The notes under the pieces were generated by a model. The model had not been told where the DNA came from and searched no databases. It worked only from the letters and a program-made list of their open reading frames with translations. Made by a program: the position numbers and the translations under genes. Positions 10,338-21,276 of a stretch of 64,000 bases of DNA are shown here, in pieces. The stretch's first letter is position 1; every line of letters begins with the position of its first letter. Origin of the DNA: Gracilaria gracilis (Eukaryota; Rhodophyta; Florideophyceae; Gracilariales; Gracilariaceae); assembly GCA_030374805.1 (NCBI GenBank), contig JARGSG010000214.1, forward strand, positions 1 through 64,000. Direction: 5' to 3'.

Positions 10338-11453
10338 TCAGAAAGGTAGAACGGTTAAAGCACCTTCACCTGATGGTACAACGTTGCTATCAGAATCTCC
10401 TGCGACTACGCCATCTTCCTCGTTTGTGATGACGGTCATTGTCGATCCATCTCTTAGCTTCACCCTTGCGAGTTCAATGAAGACAAATACTTCGACAGGG
10501 TTTTCCGATACTCCCACAGCAGTCAGAGAGCCGCTGATTCGGAGCTCAGTTGCAGATGTGTCGCTCAAAATCTTTTGAGCTATCTGGGACTTTCTGTTGT
10601 AGTCACCCCAATACTCGGCAGATTGTTCCATCTTTTCCTTGGTGACAGTAGACCCAAGGTCAATACCCAGGAAACGAAGGAAAGGAATCTCCAGTCCTCC
10701 GTTGTATGCATCCCTGATCCTATCATACTCTTCCTTCTCAGTCGTATTCAGAGAAGCTCTGAATTGATTATCTGATTGAGCTAATATCTGAGAGTTTACA
10801 GCTCTAACTTTGATGTCAAAGTTCACTGTCGCATTTGTACCCTTTTGCACAGACACCCCGATGCGGGTAACTCACCCGTATCCGGATCGACTCGACTCAA
10901 CAGCGTAAAAGACTTCTCCACTTGAAGGGGCTTGGCTTAAAGAAGGTGACGGAGAGGGAGACACTGAGGCGGAAGGAGAGGGTGTCAATGATGCTGATGC
11001 TGATGCTGATGCTGATGCTGATGCTGATGCTGATGCTGATGCTGACGCTACTGCTGATGCTGACGCTGACGCTGTGACTGACGCAAGCGATGATGCGGTG
11101 GATGTAGGCGACGGTGAGGCAGTGGCGATCGAGCTTGGCGAGGGATCGGGAGACGAAGGCATTGTAGGAGAGGCGGCTAGTAAAAGCGGCAAAGGCGATG
11201 ACGACGGGGTTGAAGATGGTCGTATCCTGGTGCATGCAAAACCAGTCGAGCCTGAGTCGGTGATGCAAGTCTCAACGCCACAACTCGAACCGAACGCAAT
11301 GCAGAGAATCTGAGCTGAGAATCTGCTGTTCTGACAAACACCGGCACAGAAAGAAAACTGTCGACCGTGGAGTTTCGTTTCATTGGTTTGAGACTTCCCC
11401 AAACCAAAGAGCGCGACGATCACTAACGGGAAGAGATATCTGAACATTGTCAC
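10338..11453 (-). pseudogene. Secreted Cys-rich/Ser-Ala-repeat protein with in-frame UGA, copy 1
   Basis: Read from the ATG at 11453, residues 1-21 form a signal peptide. Residues 33-75 hold six or more Cys. Then come a Ser/Pro/Ala-rich linker encoded by a gatgct hexamer array (about 10990-11045), and a C-terminal domain homologous to the divergently transcribed gene at 12598. A single TGA at 10872-10874 interrupts the domain after SSRSGYG; the paralogue has Arg there, so CGA to TGA is the simplest cause. The frame continues undamaged for 177 further codons. Both copies share the stop. It could be a recent nonsense allele or readthrough. The TGA overlaps a GGTGAGT splice-donor-like string, but homology resumes at once. 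Confidence 0.7.
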
Positions 11454-11506
11454 AGACCGGCATCAGTAGGGGGAAATGTAGTTTCGCATGAAAGAGAAGC
11501 GCCCTG

Positions 11507-11514
11507 ATTTATAT
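11507..11514 (-). promoter_or_regulatory. TATA box of minus-strand secreted-protein gene, copy 1
   Basis: On the minus strand this reads atataaat, 54 bp upstream of the ATG at 11453. That suits a short 5' leader. The matching site in copy 2 is 29214-29221. Confidence 0.5.
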
Positions 11515-12493
11515 CGCCCGTGCAGGAAAAGAACTCCTTCTTGTGTTTCAATGCTCTCTCCCACGAGACGTCCGAATTATAACAGATAGAAGTTGCATGA
11601 GATCGGTATGTACGACAGAGAGCAGAACACATTGGAAAAGTTCGCGTTCGAGTGTCGGGATCGTGGTCCACACCATACTCAGATTGTGTGGTATGGGCTC
11701 GCATTTCGTACTATTAAGCTGTTGTTCAATTTAACATATGCCTGGCATGGCCTTCATTGCGCAATGAGCATGCTCTCTTGCACGTTACCTCGCGCAACGT
11801 CGTTGCAAACCTTGTTGAAGAGTGGATGGCCTAAACGGAGATACCGAAGCGTGGCAGACAAAACTTGTAGTTTTCAAAGGTAGGGCCTCAGTCAGACGTT
11901 CCGTACAAAAATGTCCCCTTCATGTCAGGACACTCTTATCGTAATCACAGAAACTGTATCGCGCAACAGTGCACGCAATGGACTCGAATGATATCGCTGT
12001 GACCTATTCTCGTTTTCTTGGCTCAGTACAACACCCCGGGCGGGTTGATGAAGCCAACCCAGCACTGCTGACCAAAAGGCCCGGCCCCAACTGGTGATTC
12101 GTCAAACGGGACTTGGCGGGGACAGAACTCGTCAAAGCTGGGTGTAGAGTTGTGGACCACAACAGTCCAGTTCACTTGAGGGCACCCGTAACTCCGCTTC
12201 GATAAAATGGATTTCTGTGCGCATTCTGGAAGAAGGGGATACCTTTCAGTCGGTGGGTATTGCGAAAGTCATTCAACTCCAACCGATCGACAACACAAAC
12301 TTCACACTTTTACAACATTCTCCAGACCCTATTTCCACTCAGAAGCGCAGGGTTTCCCGCGATGGATACCATTTGCTCAGTGACATGATCTAACCAATTT
12401 GACGTGGCCCAATCCTGTTCTGCTGCCAATTGCGCAATCGACATTGTTAAAGACGTTTTATCCTGAGGCGGAGCATTGGGTTCCTCAGACGTC
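11515..12493. promoter_or_regulatory. Divergent intergenic region between secreted paralogues, copy 1
   Basis: About 1 kb separates the two head-to-head paralogues, each with its own TATA box. CCAAT-like motifs (taaccaattt near 12391 and gcccaatcc near 12408) flank a tgacgtgg bZIP-like core near 12401, within 100 bp of the plus TATA box. No ORF here is supported. Confidence 0.4.
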
Positions 12494-12501
12494 TATATAA
12501 G
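12494..12501 (+). promoter_or_regulatory. TATA box of secreted-protein gene, copy 1
   Basis: The sequence tatataag lies 97 bp upstream of the ATG at 12598, so transcription would start near 12525. The same site is at 30201-30208 in copy 2. Confidence 0.55.
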
Positions 12502-12597
12502 CGCAACCGATGCTCGAATCGAAGCTACCTCCTCTACCCAAGAAGCATTGCTCCTGGTTATTTTCGCTTAAGAGAGAAGCCCAGCTGAATTCGAAAG

Positions 12598-13464
12598 ATG
12601 AAATACTCCGCTGCATTGTTTGCTTTGCTCGCCTTATTCTTGGCGACCTCGCATGGAGCCGTTATCCACCAGGAGACTGCAATGTTCGAGTTCGAGGACG
12701 CCGAACCGCTTCCGTCCGCGGAGGCTGTTGAAGACATCGAGGTAATTGCCGAAGATGATGTATTGCAGCTGCAGGACCTCGATGGCGCCAATAAAAGGCG
12801 CGTAGGTGCTCACATTAACGTTCTTGCCGATTTCTCAGCTAGAGTGTCAGTTCCTACCGTCAGCAAGCAGCAGGAGGAGGCAGTATACGTCGTGGAATCT
12901 AGCCGCACAGGATACGGACGTCTCACTCGTACCGGAGTGAGTGTGCAGCGAGGCACGTCTGCGCGGCTGGAGTTTGACATCAAAACTAAGGCTGTGAGCG
13001 CTGAAACTCTGGCCACGTTTGATTCGGAGTTTGTTCGAACTCTCAACCAGACAGAGCGTGAGGTGTATAGAAGGTTGTCTTCATCGTATCGCGGAGGTCT
13101 TAACATTCCATTCCTTCGTTTCGTTGGCGTCAACCTCGGTGGGCAGGTCTCCAGAACATCCATGGACCGTGCCAGGGACTACTGGTCGGAGTACGAGACG
13201 AAGGCATCCACGGCTCGGAACATTATCGAAAGTACTAAGGCGACAGACCTTAGAATCACCGGTTCACTCACTGCGGTTGGAACAAGCTTTATCCCAACAA
13301 AGGCTTATGCTTTCATTAAGGTAGCTAGGGTTGAGCTCCAAGATGGCTCCACCCTCACTGTGGTCACCACCGACGCAGGGGATGTTCTCGCTGGTACCGG
13401 CGAAGGTATTCCTATAGATGATAACGATGATGGTGATCTGGAGGTCATCGAACTTGCCTTTTGA
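12598..13464 (+). CDS. Secreted protein of unknown family, copy 1
   Basis: This is an intact 288-aa frame. Residues 1-20 (MKYSAALFALLALFLATSHG) form a clear signal peptide. An acidic linker follows (residues 30-65), then a conserved domain of about 170 residues starting near YVVESSRTGYG and ending near LTVVTTDAGD. The tail is acidic (DDNDDGDLE). The domain recurs in the divergent neighbour at 10338-11453, so the pair arose by inverted local duplication. I do not recognise the family. A cell-wall or extracellular role is possible but not shown. There is no intron and no Cys in the domain. The copy 2 protein differs by Ile/Thr in the tail. Confidence 0.85.
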   Translation: MKYSAALFALLALFLATSHGAVIHQETAMFEFEDAEPLPSAEAVEDIEVIAEDDVLQLQDLDGANKRRVGAHINVLADFSARVSVPTVSKQQEEAVYVVESSRTGYGRLTRTGVSVQRGTSARLEFDIKTKAVSAETLATFDSEFVRTLNQTEREVYRRLSSSYRGGLNIPFLRFVGVNLGGQVSRTSMDRARDYWSEYETKASTARNIIESTKATDLRITGSLTAVGTSFIPTKAYAFIKVARVELQDGSTLTVVTTDAGDVLAGTGEGIPIDDNDDGDLEVIELAF

Positions 13465-13560
13465 ATAAGAAGCTTGGCTTCCAAATCTTGGCTTTCAGTA
13501 ACTTTTTCAACTTCTAGTGTCTATTAGTCCTCCAATTAAAATATGAGACACCCGCGCAAA

Positions 13561-13826
13561 CACTGTGTCAATCGAGGAGACCGTATCTTGTTCCCTCGAT
13601 TGACAGTGTATATAAGTTGATATTCAATTCAAAAGTCCTAGACTAGACTTTTGAATTGAGTTTCAGCTTCTGCGACAATGACACAGTCAAACGCGTTAGA
13701 CTGTGTCTATGAGCATCTACATCTTGCACTGGCAGAGACTGAGTAATCACAGTAATTACTCAGTCTCTGCGAGAAACCAAAACGGCCGTGCACTACGAAG
13801 TGTCGATGGCCAAACGTCCATCGACA
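13561..13826. repeat. Array of five unrelated hairpins, copy 1
   Basis: Five successive inverted repeats differ in sequence. 13561-13608: 15 bp stem with a 2-nt bulge, 16-nt loop. 13624-13659: 14 bp, 8-nt loop. 13680-13707: 9 bp plus an inner palindrome. 13732-13770: 16 bp perfect, 7-nt loop. 13801-13826: 9 bp, 8-nt loop. They are spaced about 50-60 bp apart. The last overlaps the start codon of the Harbinger-type remnant (13806). The array may be the structured 5' end of that element or a hairpin-RNA locus. Copy 2 has it unchanged at 31268-31533. Confidence 0.75.
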
Positions 13827-13904
13827 AAGTTCTGCACGACCGCTTTGAGCTGCAACATGGCGATGCTGTCCTTCGACCACGCCGCCAATGCGTTGGAACT
13901 ACTA
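13806..13904 (+). pseudogene. Harbinger-type transposase gene, 5' piece, copy 1
   Basis: These 33 codons from the ATG at 13806 run to a CTA whose last two bases form the TA target of the pogo-like element. Dropping the element and one TA rejoins the frame at 15965 without a stop, and the frame then leads into the Harbinger-like sequence seen in full in copy 2. In copy 1 the continuation (15965-16046) is cut by the duplication junction. Confidence 0.7.
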
Positions 13905-15962
13905 CACCCAGTTACCGCATTTAGAGTCACTCACAGTAATTCAGTGATAGTTTTCAATGGCTTACAACCTTTGATACTGTCACCTACACTAAATGAGAAG
14001 TTACACTATATGAACGCAAATCGATGTACTGTTTAGTGACACTAAATAGGAGTCAAAATGGTTATGTATCATCTAACCATCAGGACTTCCCTCAAAATGA
14101 TGGCGGTGTTTCCTGATTATGTTCTGCAGAGGCGGAGTTAATTGACCCTCTTCCCAAACACCATTTGTGTTTAACGCCATCCCTGTCATAATCATTGCTC
14201 TTCGAGCGTAAGAAAGACCGTCTTTGTCACGTTGGCGATTCACATCTTGCACAGCCAACATTGATAGCCTCAAAAAGAACCCCTTACCTGGGTTGTGAAT
14301 CTTTCCCGCGCTGTCTTTCCACATTCCAATCCTTATCTGCTTCATTTTATAGGCCTCCCAACGTTGCTTCCATGCACATTTTATTTTCTGTATAACGAAG
14401 GAGTCGCAAGGCTGAATCAAATGGGTGCAGTTAGGTGGAAAGTAGCGAACTTGCGTACGAACAGCCGCCAATGCGTTAGGCAACATCTCAGTACTGTTGT
14501 GACCGCTGCAGTTGTCAAGGTAGAGCGTACGCTTCCGTGAATTAGGCAGGGGCTTCATGACTTTTCTTTCATTAAAGTACTGCGGCAGAACTTCAGTATC
14601 AATCCAGCCCTTTTGGTCCTGAACGGTATGATACTCCAGGTATGTCATCCGGTAAGCCTCGTATGGGATAATTGCGATTCTTGTTAGTGAAGACAATGAA
14701 CGGTGCCTCAATACGCGCATTTGTTCCACCACTCAAGCGCACCAACATTGTCATGCCTTCGCCACCGGAAACAACATCGGCTTACTTCACAGATTTATCT
14801 CCAGCAAAACCCAAAGTCCGGCCATTATCCATGTCAATAACAAAATGCGTTTCGTCAGCGTTTTCTAAATCTTCCTCTTTAACCGTGCCCGAGGACAGCA
14901 TCCGCTTCATATGACCCAGGTGCAGGGCCACGGCTTTCTCAATCTCTAGCTGCTTCTCTGGGCTAAGCAGCTTTTTGCCAGTATGCGCACGACTGACAAT
15001 TTGAAAGCGATCCGCAAACCCCTGTATCCATCTCGCAGTTATTAAATCCCGCAGTGGCTTTTGACGGCGAGGGTCAACAAAGTTTGAACTGAAATGTGGG
15101 CTACTACTCTCTCGCAAAATGTCCAGTGCGAGCTGTCGCAATATCGAGAGATTAAACTTAACTCCAAGCTAACGGAGACGGTCAAATTCGTCGCGTAACT
15201 CCATATGAAGAGCGTCGACCCATTTTTCTCTTTTCCTTCCGCGTCCAGGGCGCGCCTTGAGTTCAACTCGTCGTAGTCCCAACACTGTGTTACGCGTAAT
15301 AGATGTGACAGATCCACGACAGGAATATGTGCCAAGGTCAGATTGATAGGTCCCACGGTTGCGCCATAAGCGCATCGCACGGACAAGGTTTGCGTTTTGA
15401 CTCCCGCGAAACAAACCAGGGAACTGCCTCACTGTCTTTGCTGCAATATGTTTTGCACCATTGGATGCAACCTGATCGCACATCCAAGAGACAATACGAG
15501 ATCTCTGAGATATGGTCAACACATTTTGTGGTGATTTTCGGCGTTTCGGGTGGGAGGATGACGTTTTGGCCGAGGTTGTGTCTTCAGTGTTCGTAGAGGC
15601 ACTGTCGGGGGGAGGAGAGAGCACTGTGACTGTCGTAGTCGGGATTCGTGCTTTCTGCCGTTGAAAGGCTGCGATTATTGGCGAGCCGGACACCATTGAT
15701 GGTGGTGGATATTGAGGAACCGAGAAAGCCACCGGAGCAGGAAGAAATTGACAATGACGATCCGAGCTCATTTGACGGCTTTGCTGGTTGAACGGTGAAT
15801 TGGATGCCGGCGGTGGTGTAAACCAGTGTATTCCCTGATGTTGGAATCATTGTTACACTAATTATTTCTGCCGGCAACATGTAGCTACATCGATTAGTGT
15901 AACCTATACTATATTAGTAGTTACACTAAATAACTGGTGACACTATCTGCGGTAACTGGGTG
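13905..15962 (-). mobile_element. pogo/Tigger-like element, decayed, copy 1
   Basis: The element is 2058 bp with inverted ends cacccagttaccgc and target duplication TA (13903-13904, 15963-15964). Further subterminal matches (gtcac) extend the ends, and short palindromic gttacact/agtgtaac-type phrases recur near both ends. It encodes a DDE_1-family transposase on the minus strand. It is inserted in the Harbinger-type frame. Confidence 0.9.
14073..15771 (-). pseudogene. pogo-like DDE transposase pseudogene, copy 1
   Basis: The frame starts at the ATG at 15771. The N-terminal 200 residues end with an HTH-like Lys/Arg-rich region (RRKSPQNVLTISQRSRI near residue 78). The catalytic part includes ENADETHFVIDMDN, TLYLDNCSGHN (second Asp) and HLIQPCDSFVIQKIK (third acidic residue), as in DDE_1 endonucleases. 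Lesions are a TAG at 15169-15171, after which the same frame goes on, a TAA near 14782, and a frameshift between about 14730 and 14780. Copy 2 shares them all, so the element was dead before the duplication. Confidence 0.85.
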
Positions 15963-15964
15963 TA

Positions 15965-16046
15965 GCTGACACAGCATATGCCGTGAGAGAAAAATTTGAA
16001 ACCGCCCAAAATAGCACTCTCCGCGACGAATCAGACGAAGAAAACG
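15965..16046 (+). pseudogene. Harbinger-type transposase fragment truncated at junction, copy 1
   Basis: These 27 codons continue the frame interrupted by the pogo-like element (acidic stretch RDESDEEN). They run without a stop across the copy junction into the gypsy reverse transcriptase, so an open chimeric frame spans 15983-16510. Confidence 0.65.
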
Positions 16047-16460
16047 CAGGTCCGAAAGCCCGTGAGGTTGAGCTCAATGACGTCGAGCGAATGCTCCGTG
16101 AAGGTGTCATTGAACCCGCAAATGCGGACTGGGCCAGCCCTGTGGTTCTGGTCACAAAGAAGAATGATACCCGTATGCGGTTCTGTGTGGAGTACAGAAG
16201 ACTGAATAGTATGACCATCAGGGATTCGTACCTAATACCTAGAATTGATGAGTGTATAAATTCGTTGGGCAACGCCAAGATCTTTACTACGCTCGATGCC
16301 AATTGTGGTTATTGGCAGGTACCTATCAGGGAAGAAGACAAGGACAAAACTACTTTTACTTGCCACGCTGGGTTATTTCGCTTTACGCGTATGCCCTTTG
16401 GGTTGCGGAATGCGCCGGCTACCTTTCAGAGGGCGTTGGATATAATCCTTTCGAAGGTAA
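16047..16460 (+). pseudogene. Ty3/gypsy reverse transcriptase fragment
   Basis: About 138 codons match the N-terminal half of a gypsy reverse transcriptase: the entry motif GVIEPANADWASPVVLV, CVEYRRLNSMT, KIFTTLDANCGYWQVPI with the first catalytic Asp, and RMPFGLRNAPATFQRALDIIL. It breaks off near 16460, before the YxDD motif would appear, and no LTR, RNase H or integrase is present. It is the leftmost part of the duplicated unit, so its copy 1 partner lies left of the window. The frame is open, but the fragment cannot be active. Confidence 0.9.
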
Positions 16461-19355
16461 ACGAACGAAAGCGAATTCCGACTGGTAGTCACTTACGCTC
16501 TTTCTGTTGAAGCGAAGCAGGGCAATGACTTTGCATACCCACGGCGTCGGAAAGTTACAGTTGGGAGGAGGAGTTCCGTTCACGAGGACCGTGGAGAATT
16601 TTGGGGACTTCGAAGCGCCGAAAGATGTCGTGGCGAAAATCCGTTTACATAAAGGTACATCTGGCTCTCTCATTCTGATGCATTGATGGTGACGGTCGTA
16701 ATCATCTAACGACGGACAGAATCCACTGAGAATGTACGCAGAGTTCACGACGGTGATTCGAATATCATGAGGGTTGCCTACCGGTTGCAAAGTTTCAAGG
16801 CATAATTTGCGGAAGGGAGAGAGTGTATTGCGAGATATTTGGTTGATGAACTGCAATATCGGTTTCGAGAATAAGTCTTTGACAGATGACTAAGAGACGT
16901 TTGGATGTGATCGTAGATACTTGTCGGCTGTAATGAGTTCGAAGAGAGAGAAAGAGTTCCCGTCGCGAATCATGGTTGGACTGCGCTAAATGGAGGGGTT
17001 CATGGAGCTGGAAGACATGGAGAAGTGATTCCTTACTAACATCGAGTGCAAGAACTCTTGCCACTCCTGGATGGCATCCACTGTTTCCTTATGGGCCGTT
17101 GATCGTCGCCGAGAGGTACGGCGGTAGTGGTTCTTGAAGAGGAGGTGAGCATGCTCGTACACGCCGGCATCTGCAAAGTGAAGGCCTCCGTATCGGCGGA
17201 TGTCGGGGATGATGTGGTCGAGGAGGTGCAACTTGAGAGTGCGGAGGTTGGAAGCCTGGTAAGGGCCCAGAATGGAGACAGTTTGAGCCTTGAAGTTCTT
17301 GATCTGAGTTTCCAAATAGCGTATGCGATGTTCCGTCCATTCCGGAGTGGTGTGGTAATGGAGAACGTTGTTGAGGAGATCGACGTAGGAAGTGAATACA
17401 ATGGTGATTGGGGCGGAAGTTACTTCACCACAGCAGCGGTCGAAGAAGGCGCCAATGAAGGGGAATACCATGTCGAGGGCACGATAGTCTTTTGCTTCTA
17501 GCATGCCTCTGATACCGTCTGTGGTGAAGAATCCGTTGAGAGATTTCCCCATCTCTGACGTGGAGAAGTCAATGTGAAGCCCTGGAGCCGGAAAGGATCG
17601 TTCAATGTCTGCCAAGATGGAGTTAGCGTGGTTGAGCAGAGATATTCTGATGGATCTGAACGTCCTCGATTTTCCGTGAGAGTCGGCCGAAGTGTGAAGA
17701 GAATCGGATCTGAGGCGTTCGATGGTGGCGAGTTTGATGAGTTTGGAGATGCCTAGATGAAAGTTGTGAAGGGGCTCGAAGGACAAAATTGAATAAGGAG
17801 TGAGCAGAGGGGAGACGTTGAGAAGAGGATATGATTCCAGGAAGGAATGATATGGAGAGAGGGACATGGAGTGCAGAAGTTCGAACGCTTCATCTTTCAA
17901 GTTCCTTGCCACGCGTGGTTTGTGGGATTGGAGAGCGGAATCAGCCTTGAGAAGGAGTTCATTGTGCCTCTCCCTGGTTTTCGAGGTATGGGAAATGGTT
18001 CGCTCTGTGAGAAGGGGTTGGTAGAGGTTGAGCTTTGAACGAGGAATGAGACATCGGTGGCAGGGCTTGCATGGCTTCGTACCATGAAGCACGGCTAGGA
18101 TGTCCTTGGCTTCGGGGATGTCAGCACTGTAGTTGGAGATGACGGGATGGCACTGACGAAGGACTCCTTTAGCATCGCGGAAGGGGAAACGTTTTAGCCC
18201 GATATGGTACAGAGGTCTAAGGATGGTTTCGAAGGCCTCCTGGACGAGTTGCATGCGCACGATGCGGGTCATATTCGAGATTGCGGGGCCTATTTCCAAG
18301 GACTCTGTGTCAACAGAGAACGAAGTTGATGTGAAGGATGTGGGTATGTATCCGACGAGTGTGCAGTTCTGGGTGATGCATTTTCTGCGGAAGGAGTCCT
18401 TGAAATTGAGGAGGGTGATATGAAGAGGATAAGAAGTGACAGAGGAACTTTTCAAGGATGTGGAAGACTTATCTGAATAGAGTTGAATGAGTCCGATGAA
18501 GGAGTCTGTACCGGTGATGCTGGGGTCGTGCCAGATGACGTCGGGATCTGGAGAATGCAGGATATGTTCCCTCATGGAAAGTACGACATGGTGGCCGAGA
18601 TCGGAAGCCATGGGATGTGCGAATGAGAGTGTTCCAGCGCCGGAAGCTTGTTTGATTGGGTGGAAGAAAGCGTTTGTATGGGATGCGAGACGGAGCTGCT
18701 GTAGAAGAACTTCAACGGGATCTCTGAGGTAGAGGGTGGGGGAGAAGTTACGGTTTTTGTCATGGATGATTCTGGAAGTAAAGCCGATGGAGCTAACTCT
18801 TTCTTCGAAGATTTTTGAGTGTAGTTTGAGGCATTCAGAAGCGGAGGTGATGGACGTCTGGAAGAGAGAGGGGGGAAAAGTGGACTGCTTGAGGATGTTG
18901 ATAAGCTCGTCGGCGGAACGCTTACCCAATTTTGTGGCGATAGAGGATATGTAGGTTACGAGGTTCTGTATGTGTTCTTTCTGAGAGGGAGGTGAGGTAG
19001 AGATGGCGTTACCGGAGCCTGTGGAAGGGGACTGAGAGGAGAGTGGATGGTGGGGGCTGAGTATATGTGCCGCGTCGGATGAGCGTATGGAGAGAGCGAG
19101 CTGTTCCTGGTGATAGGGGTCGTCGTCTGCCAGTGCTACATTATCTGAGGGGCGGTTAGAGGGAGTAGATAAAGGGGGTTTGGTGTTATGGAGCATGCGA
19201 CGTTTGGTTCGTGGGGGTAAGTGGGAACCTCGATGAGGAGTGGGGGTGAGAAAAGGGTTTGGGTCATTTTTGTGCCTACATCGTTTCTGATGTTGAGCGA
19301 GGGAGGCCAGGGAATGTGTATGATATGAGCAGCGGGGGAAGCAGCACACGTGCAT
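16460..19355 (-). pseudogene. Plavaka/KDZ-like transposase, copy 2, two in-frame TAG codons
   Basis: The ATG at 19355 opens a 789-codon frame to a TAG at 16986-16988. The same frame continues through a second TAG (near 16890) to about 16470, giving a protein of about 960 residues if whole. The first residues form a C2H2-like finger (VCCFPRCSY...HQKRC). A Cys pair cluster (GTKPCKPCHRCL) follows the HPVISNYSADIPEAKDI segment, and KLHLLDHIIPDI plus FADAGVYEHAHLLFK lie near the C-terminus. This layout resembles the large transposases of Plavaka/KDZ elements; the family call is from memory and moderate. Both stops fit CAG to TAG. Element ends were not identified. Confidence 0.65.
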
Positions 19356-19763
19356 GACAAGATGGGATGGGATGAAGCGGGGTGAAGAGGGGTGAAGTTG
19401 GGAGGTTTGTTGGTTGCAGGGGAAAGGATGCGGAGATGCTGCACCGAAGATATCCTGCTGGCGCACGCTGCAGGGGAGAGTATAAAGATGGTTGGTGAAA
19501 ACGCCACCAAGCACGTGATGATTTGCGTACTCTTCGTGCAGTCTTTCATGGTGGGTGGCATTCGAGAATTTATGAAGCCTAACTTTGAAATTTGGCCACG
19601 TGTGTAGTAAAGCGCCGGCGTAGATGTTGAGAAGCGTGAAGCGAAAAGCGTTGCGCAATCGCGGGCGTAATCTGCATCACATGTCTGTTCGAGCTTGACT
19701 CTCACTGCTTCTCAGAATTGCGTGCAGCGCGGCAGATCTTCAAAACGAAGGTTTGTGACGTTC

Positions 19764-20268
19764 GTTGGAGGTACGTTGACGCCTAGCGCTTTCACTTGGC
19801 GAGCATGTGGGATACTGACTGAAAGTGTTGCACTTGTGATTTGTGTGCGACACTATGCGTGCGATGGTGCCCTCATCTGGTGAGTACTTTGCGGAATGGC
19901 GAAGTCTCGGTCGTTGGAGGTACGTTGAAGCCTAGCGGTTTCACTTGGCGAGCATGCGGGATACTGACAGAAAAATGTTGCGCTTGTGAATTGTGTGCGA
20001 AACGAAGCTTGCGATGGTGCCCTCGGGCGACTTGTTGCTCCCATCCTGCAACCAATTGCCTCCCTCGTCCAAGTCGCTCGTGCCACTCAAAGTGCTCTAC
20101 TTTTTTGTGACAATCACCTTATAACCAAGTTGGTTGTAAGCTGATTGTGACAATAAAAGAGAGCACATCGCGTCGTCTCGGGCGACTTGTTGCTCCCCTC
20201 CTGCAACCGATTGCCTCCCTCGGTTGTGGCAGGTGTGCAATAACTCGCTTGAGACGAGATTGGTTTTT
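19764..20268. repeat. 149 bp tandem repeat plus second short repeat, copy 2
   Basis: This is the partner of 2051-2560, with the same two units. It is a few bases shorter because copy 1 carries extra single bases in homopolymers here. Confidence 0.75.
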
Positions 20269-20907
20269 GGTGCCGTGTACGTGACGAGGTAAGCGCGAGA
20301 TGTGAAGTGCTCATGTTCTGGTGTGTATGCTAACTGCAAAGTGTTTGATGCATATGTGCAAAATGCTTATGACGGTACGATGTGTATGTTTGAGAGTATT
20401 AGCAGAATTGGAAACACATGGTAAGTGTGCACTTTGTTGAGGTGCCGTGTACGTGACGAGGTAAGTGCGAGACGTGAAGTGTTCATGTTCTGGTTTCTAT
20501 GCTAACTGCAAGTGTTTGATGCGTATGTGCAACATGTTTATGACGGTAGGATGTGTATGTTTGAGGGGAGTACCACACAAATCTCATATGCATATACACT
20601 TTTTTCGGGTTCGGGGAAGGACACTGGCTATGCCGGGATCATCCTGCTAGTCAGACTAATAAGATGATTCGGGTATAACCAATGATCTTTTCCTGAACCC
20701 GAACAATGTGCATATGCATATGAGCACTTTGTTGAGGTGCCGTGTACGTGACGAAGTAAGTGCGAGATATGAAGTGTTCATGTTCTGGTGTGTGTGCTAA
20801 CTGCGAAGTGCTTGATGCGTATGTGCAAGATGCTTGTTACGGTGCGAAGTGTATGTTTGAGGGTAGTACCAGAATTGAAAACGCATGGTAAGTGTGCACT
20901 TTCTTCA
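20269..20907. repeat. About 173 bp tandem repeat, three units, copy 2
   Basis: This is the partner of 2561-3200. Unit two is again interrupted by the MITE, so the MITE insertion came before the duplication. Confidence 0.8.
20583..20724. mobile_element. MITE-like element, copy 2
   Basis: No difference from 2876-3017 was noticed by eye: ctcatatgcatat ends and the inner ttcgggttc inverted phrase. Confidence 0.7.
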
Positions 20908-21173
20908 GGTTGGAGGAGCGAACAGTGACTAACAGGATATGTGAGTAGCGTGTGTTCGTGGATGTGTAGAAATGGTGAGGGGACTTGGATCAGTGTTGGA
21001 GGCATGAATTGGGGAGTTGAAATGTTTTCTGGGAGGTGGAGAGGGCGATGGATGGCGAGGTAAGTCCGTTCTTTGCTGAGTCAGGAAGAACGAAGAGACT
21101 AACAAAAGGAATGTTTATTTCGATTCCATTGATCGGAACAGCTGAATGAGTTAGTTGCTTCTTTTACGTGATA

Positions 21174-21276
21174 GAGGCTTGATGGATGAGTTCAGTGTGT
21201 TCAAAAATCTTTTCGGGGAAGCAGCCTGCTTCCCCCAAAAGATTGTGGAACACGCTCAACTCACCCATCAAGCCTC
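21174..21276. repeat. Foldback palindrome, copy 2
   Basis: This is the same 51-bp-armed palindrome as at 3467-3569. Confidence 0.8.

Larger units (their letters stand above)
1..16046. repeat. Tandem segmental duplication, copy 1 (left end outside window)
   Basis: This stretch is repeated almost base for base at 17718-33753. From about 2.7 kb to 16046 the offset is a constant 17,707 bp, with about twenty substitutions and no indel. Homology stops at 16046, inside a run reading gacgaagaaaacg. There copy 1 passes directly into the start of copy 2, while copy 2 passes into unique sequence at 33754. Only the last 16 kb of this copy is in the window. Between 1 and about 2650 the copies differ by many one-base indels (net +10 here). 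Confidence 0.97.

Noticed and set aside
10860-10880. Intron at the ggtgagt donor-like string in the secreted-protein pseudogene
   Set aside because: Homology to the paralogue resumes directly after the TGA with no gap, so no intron fits.
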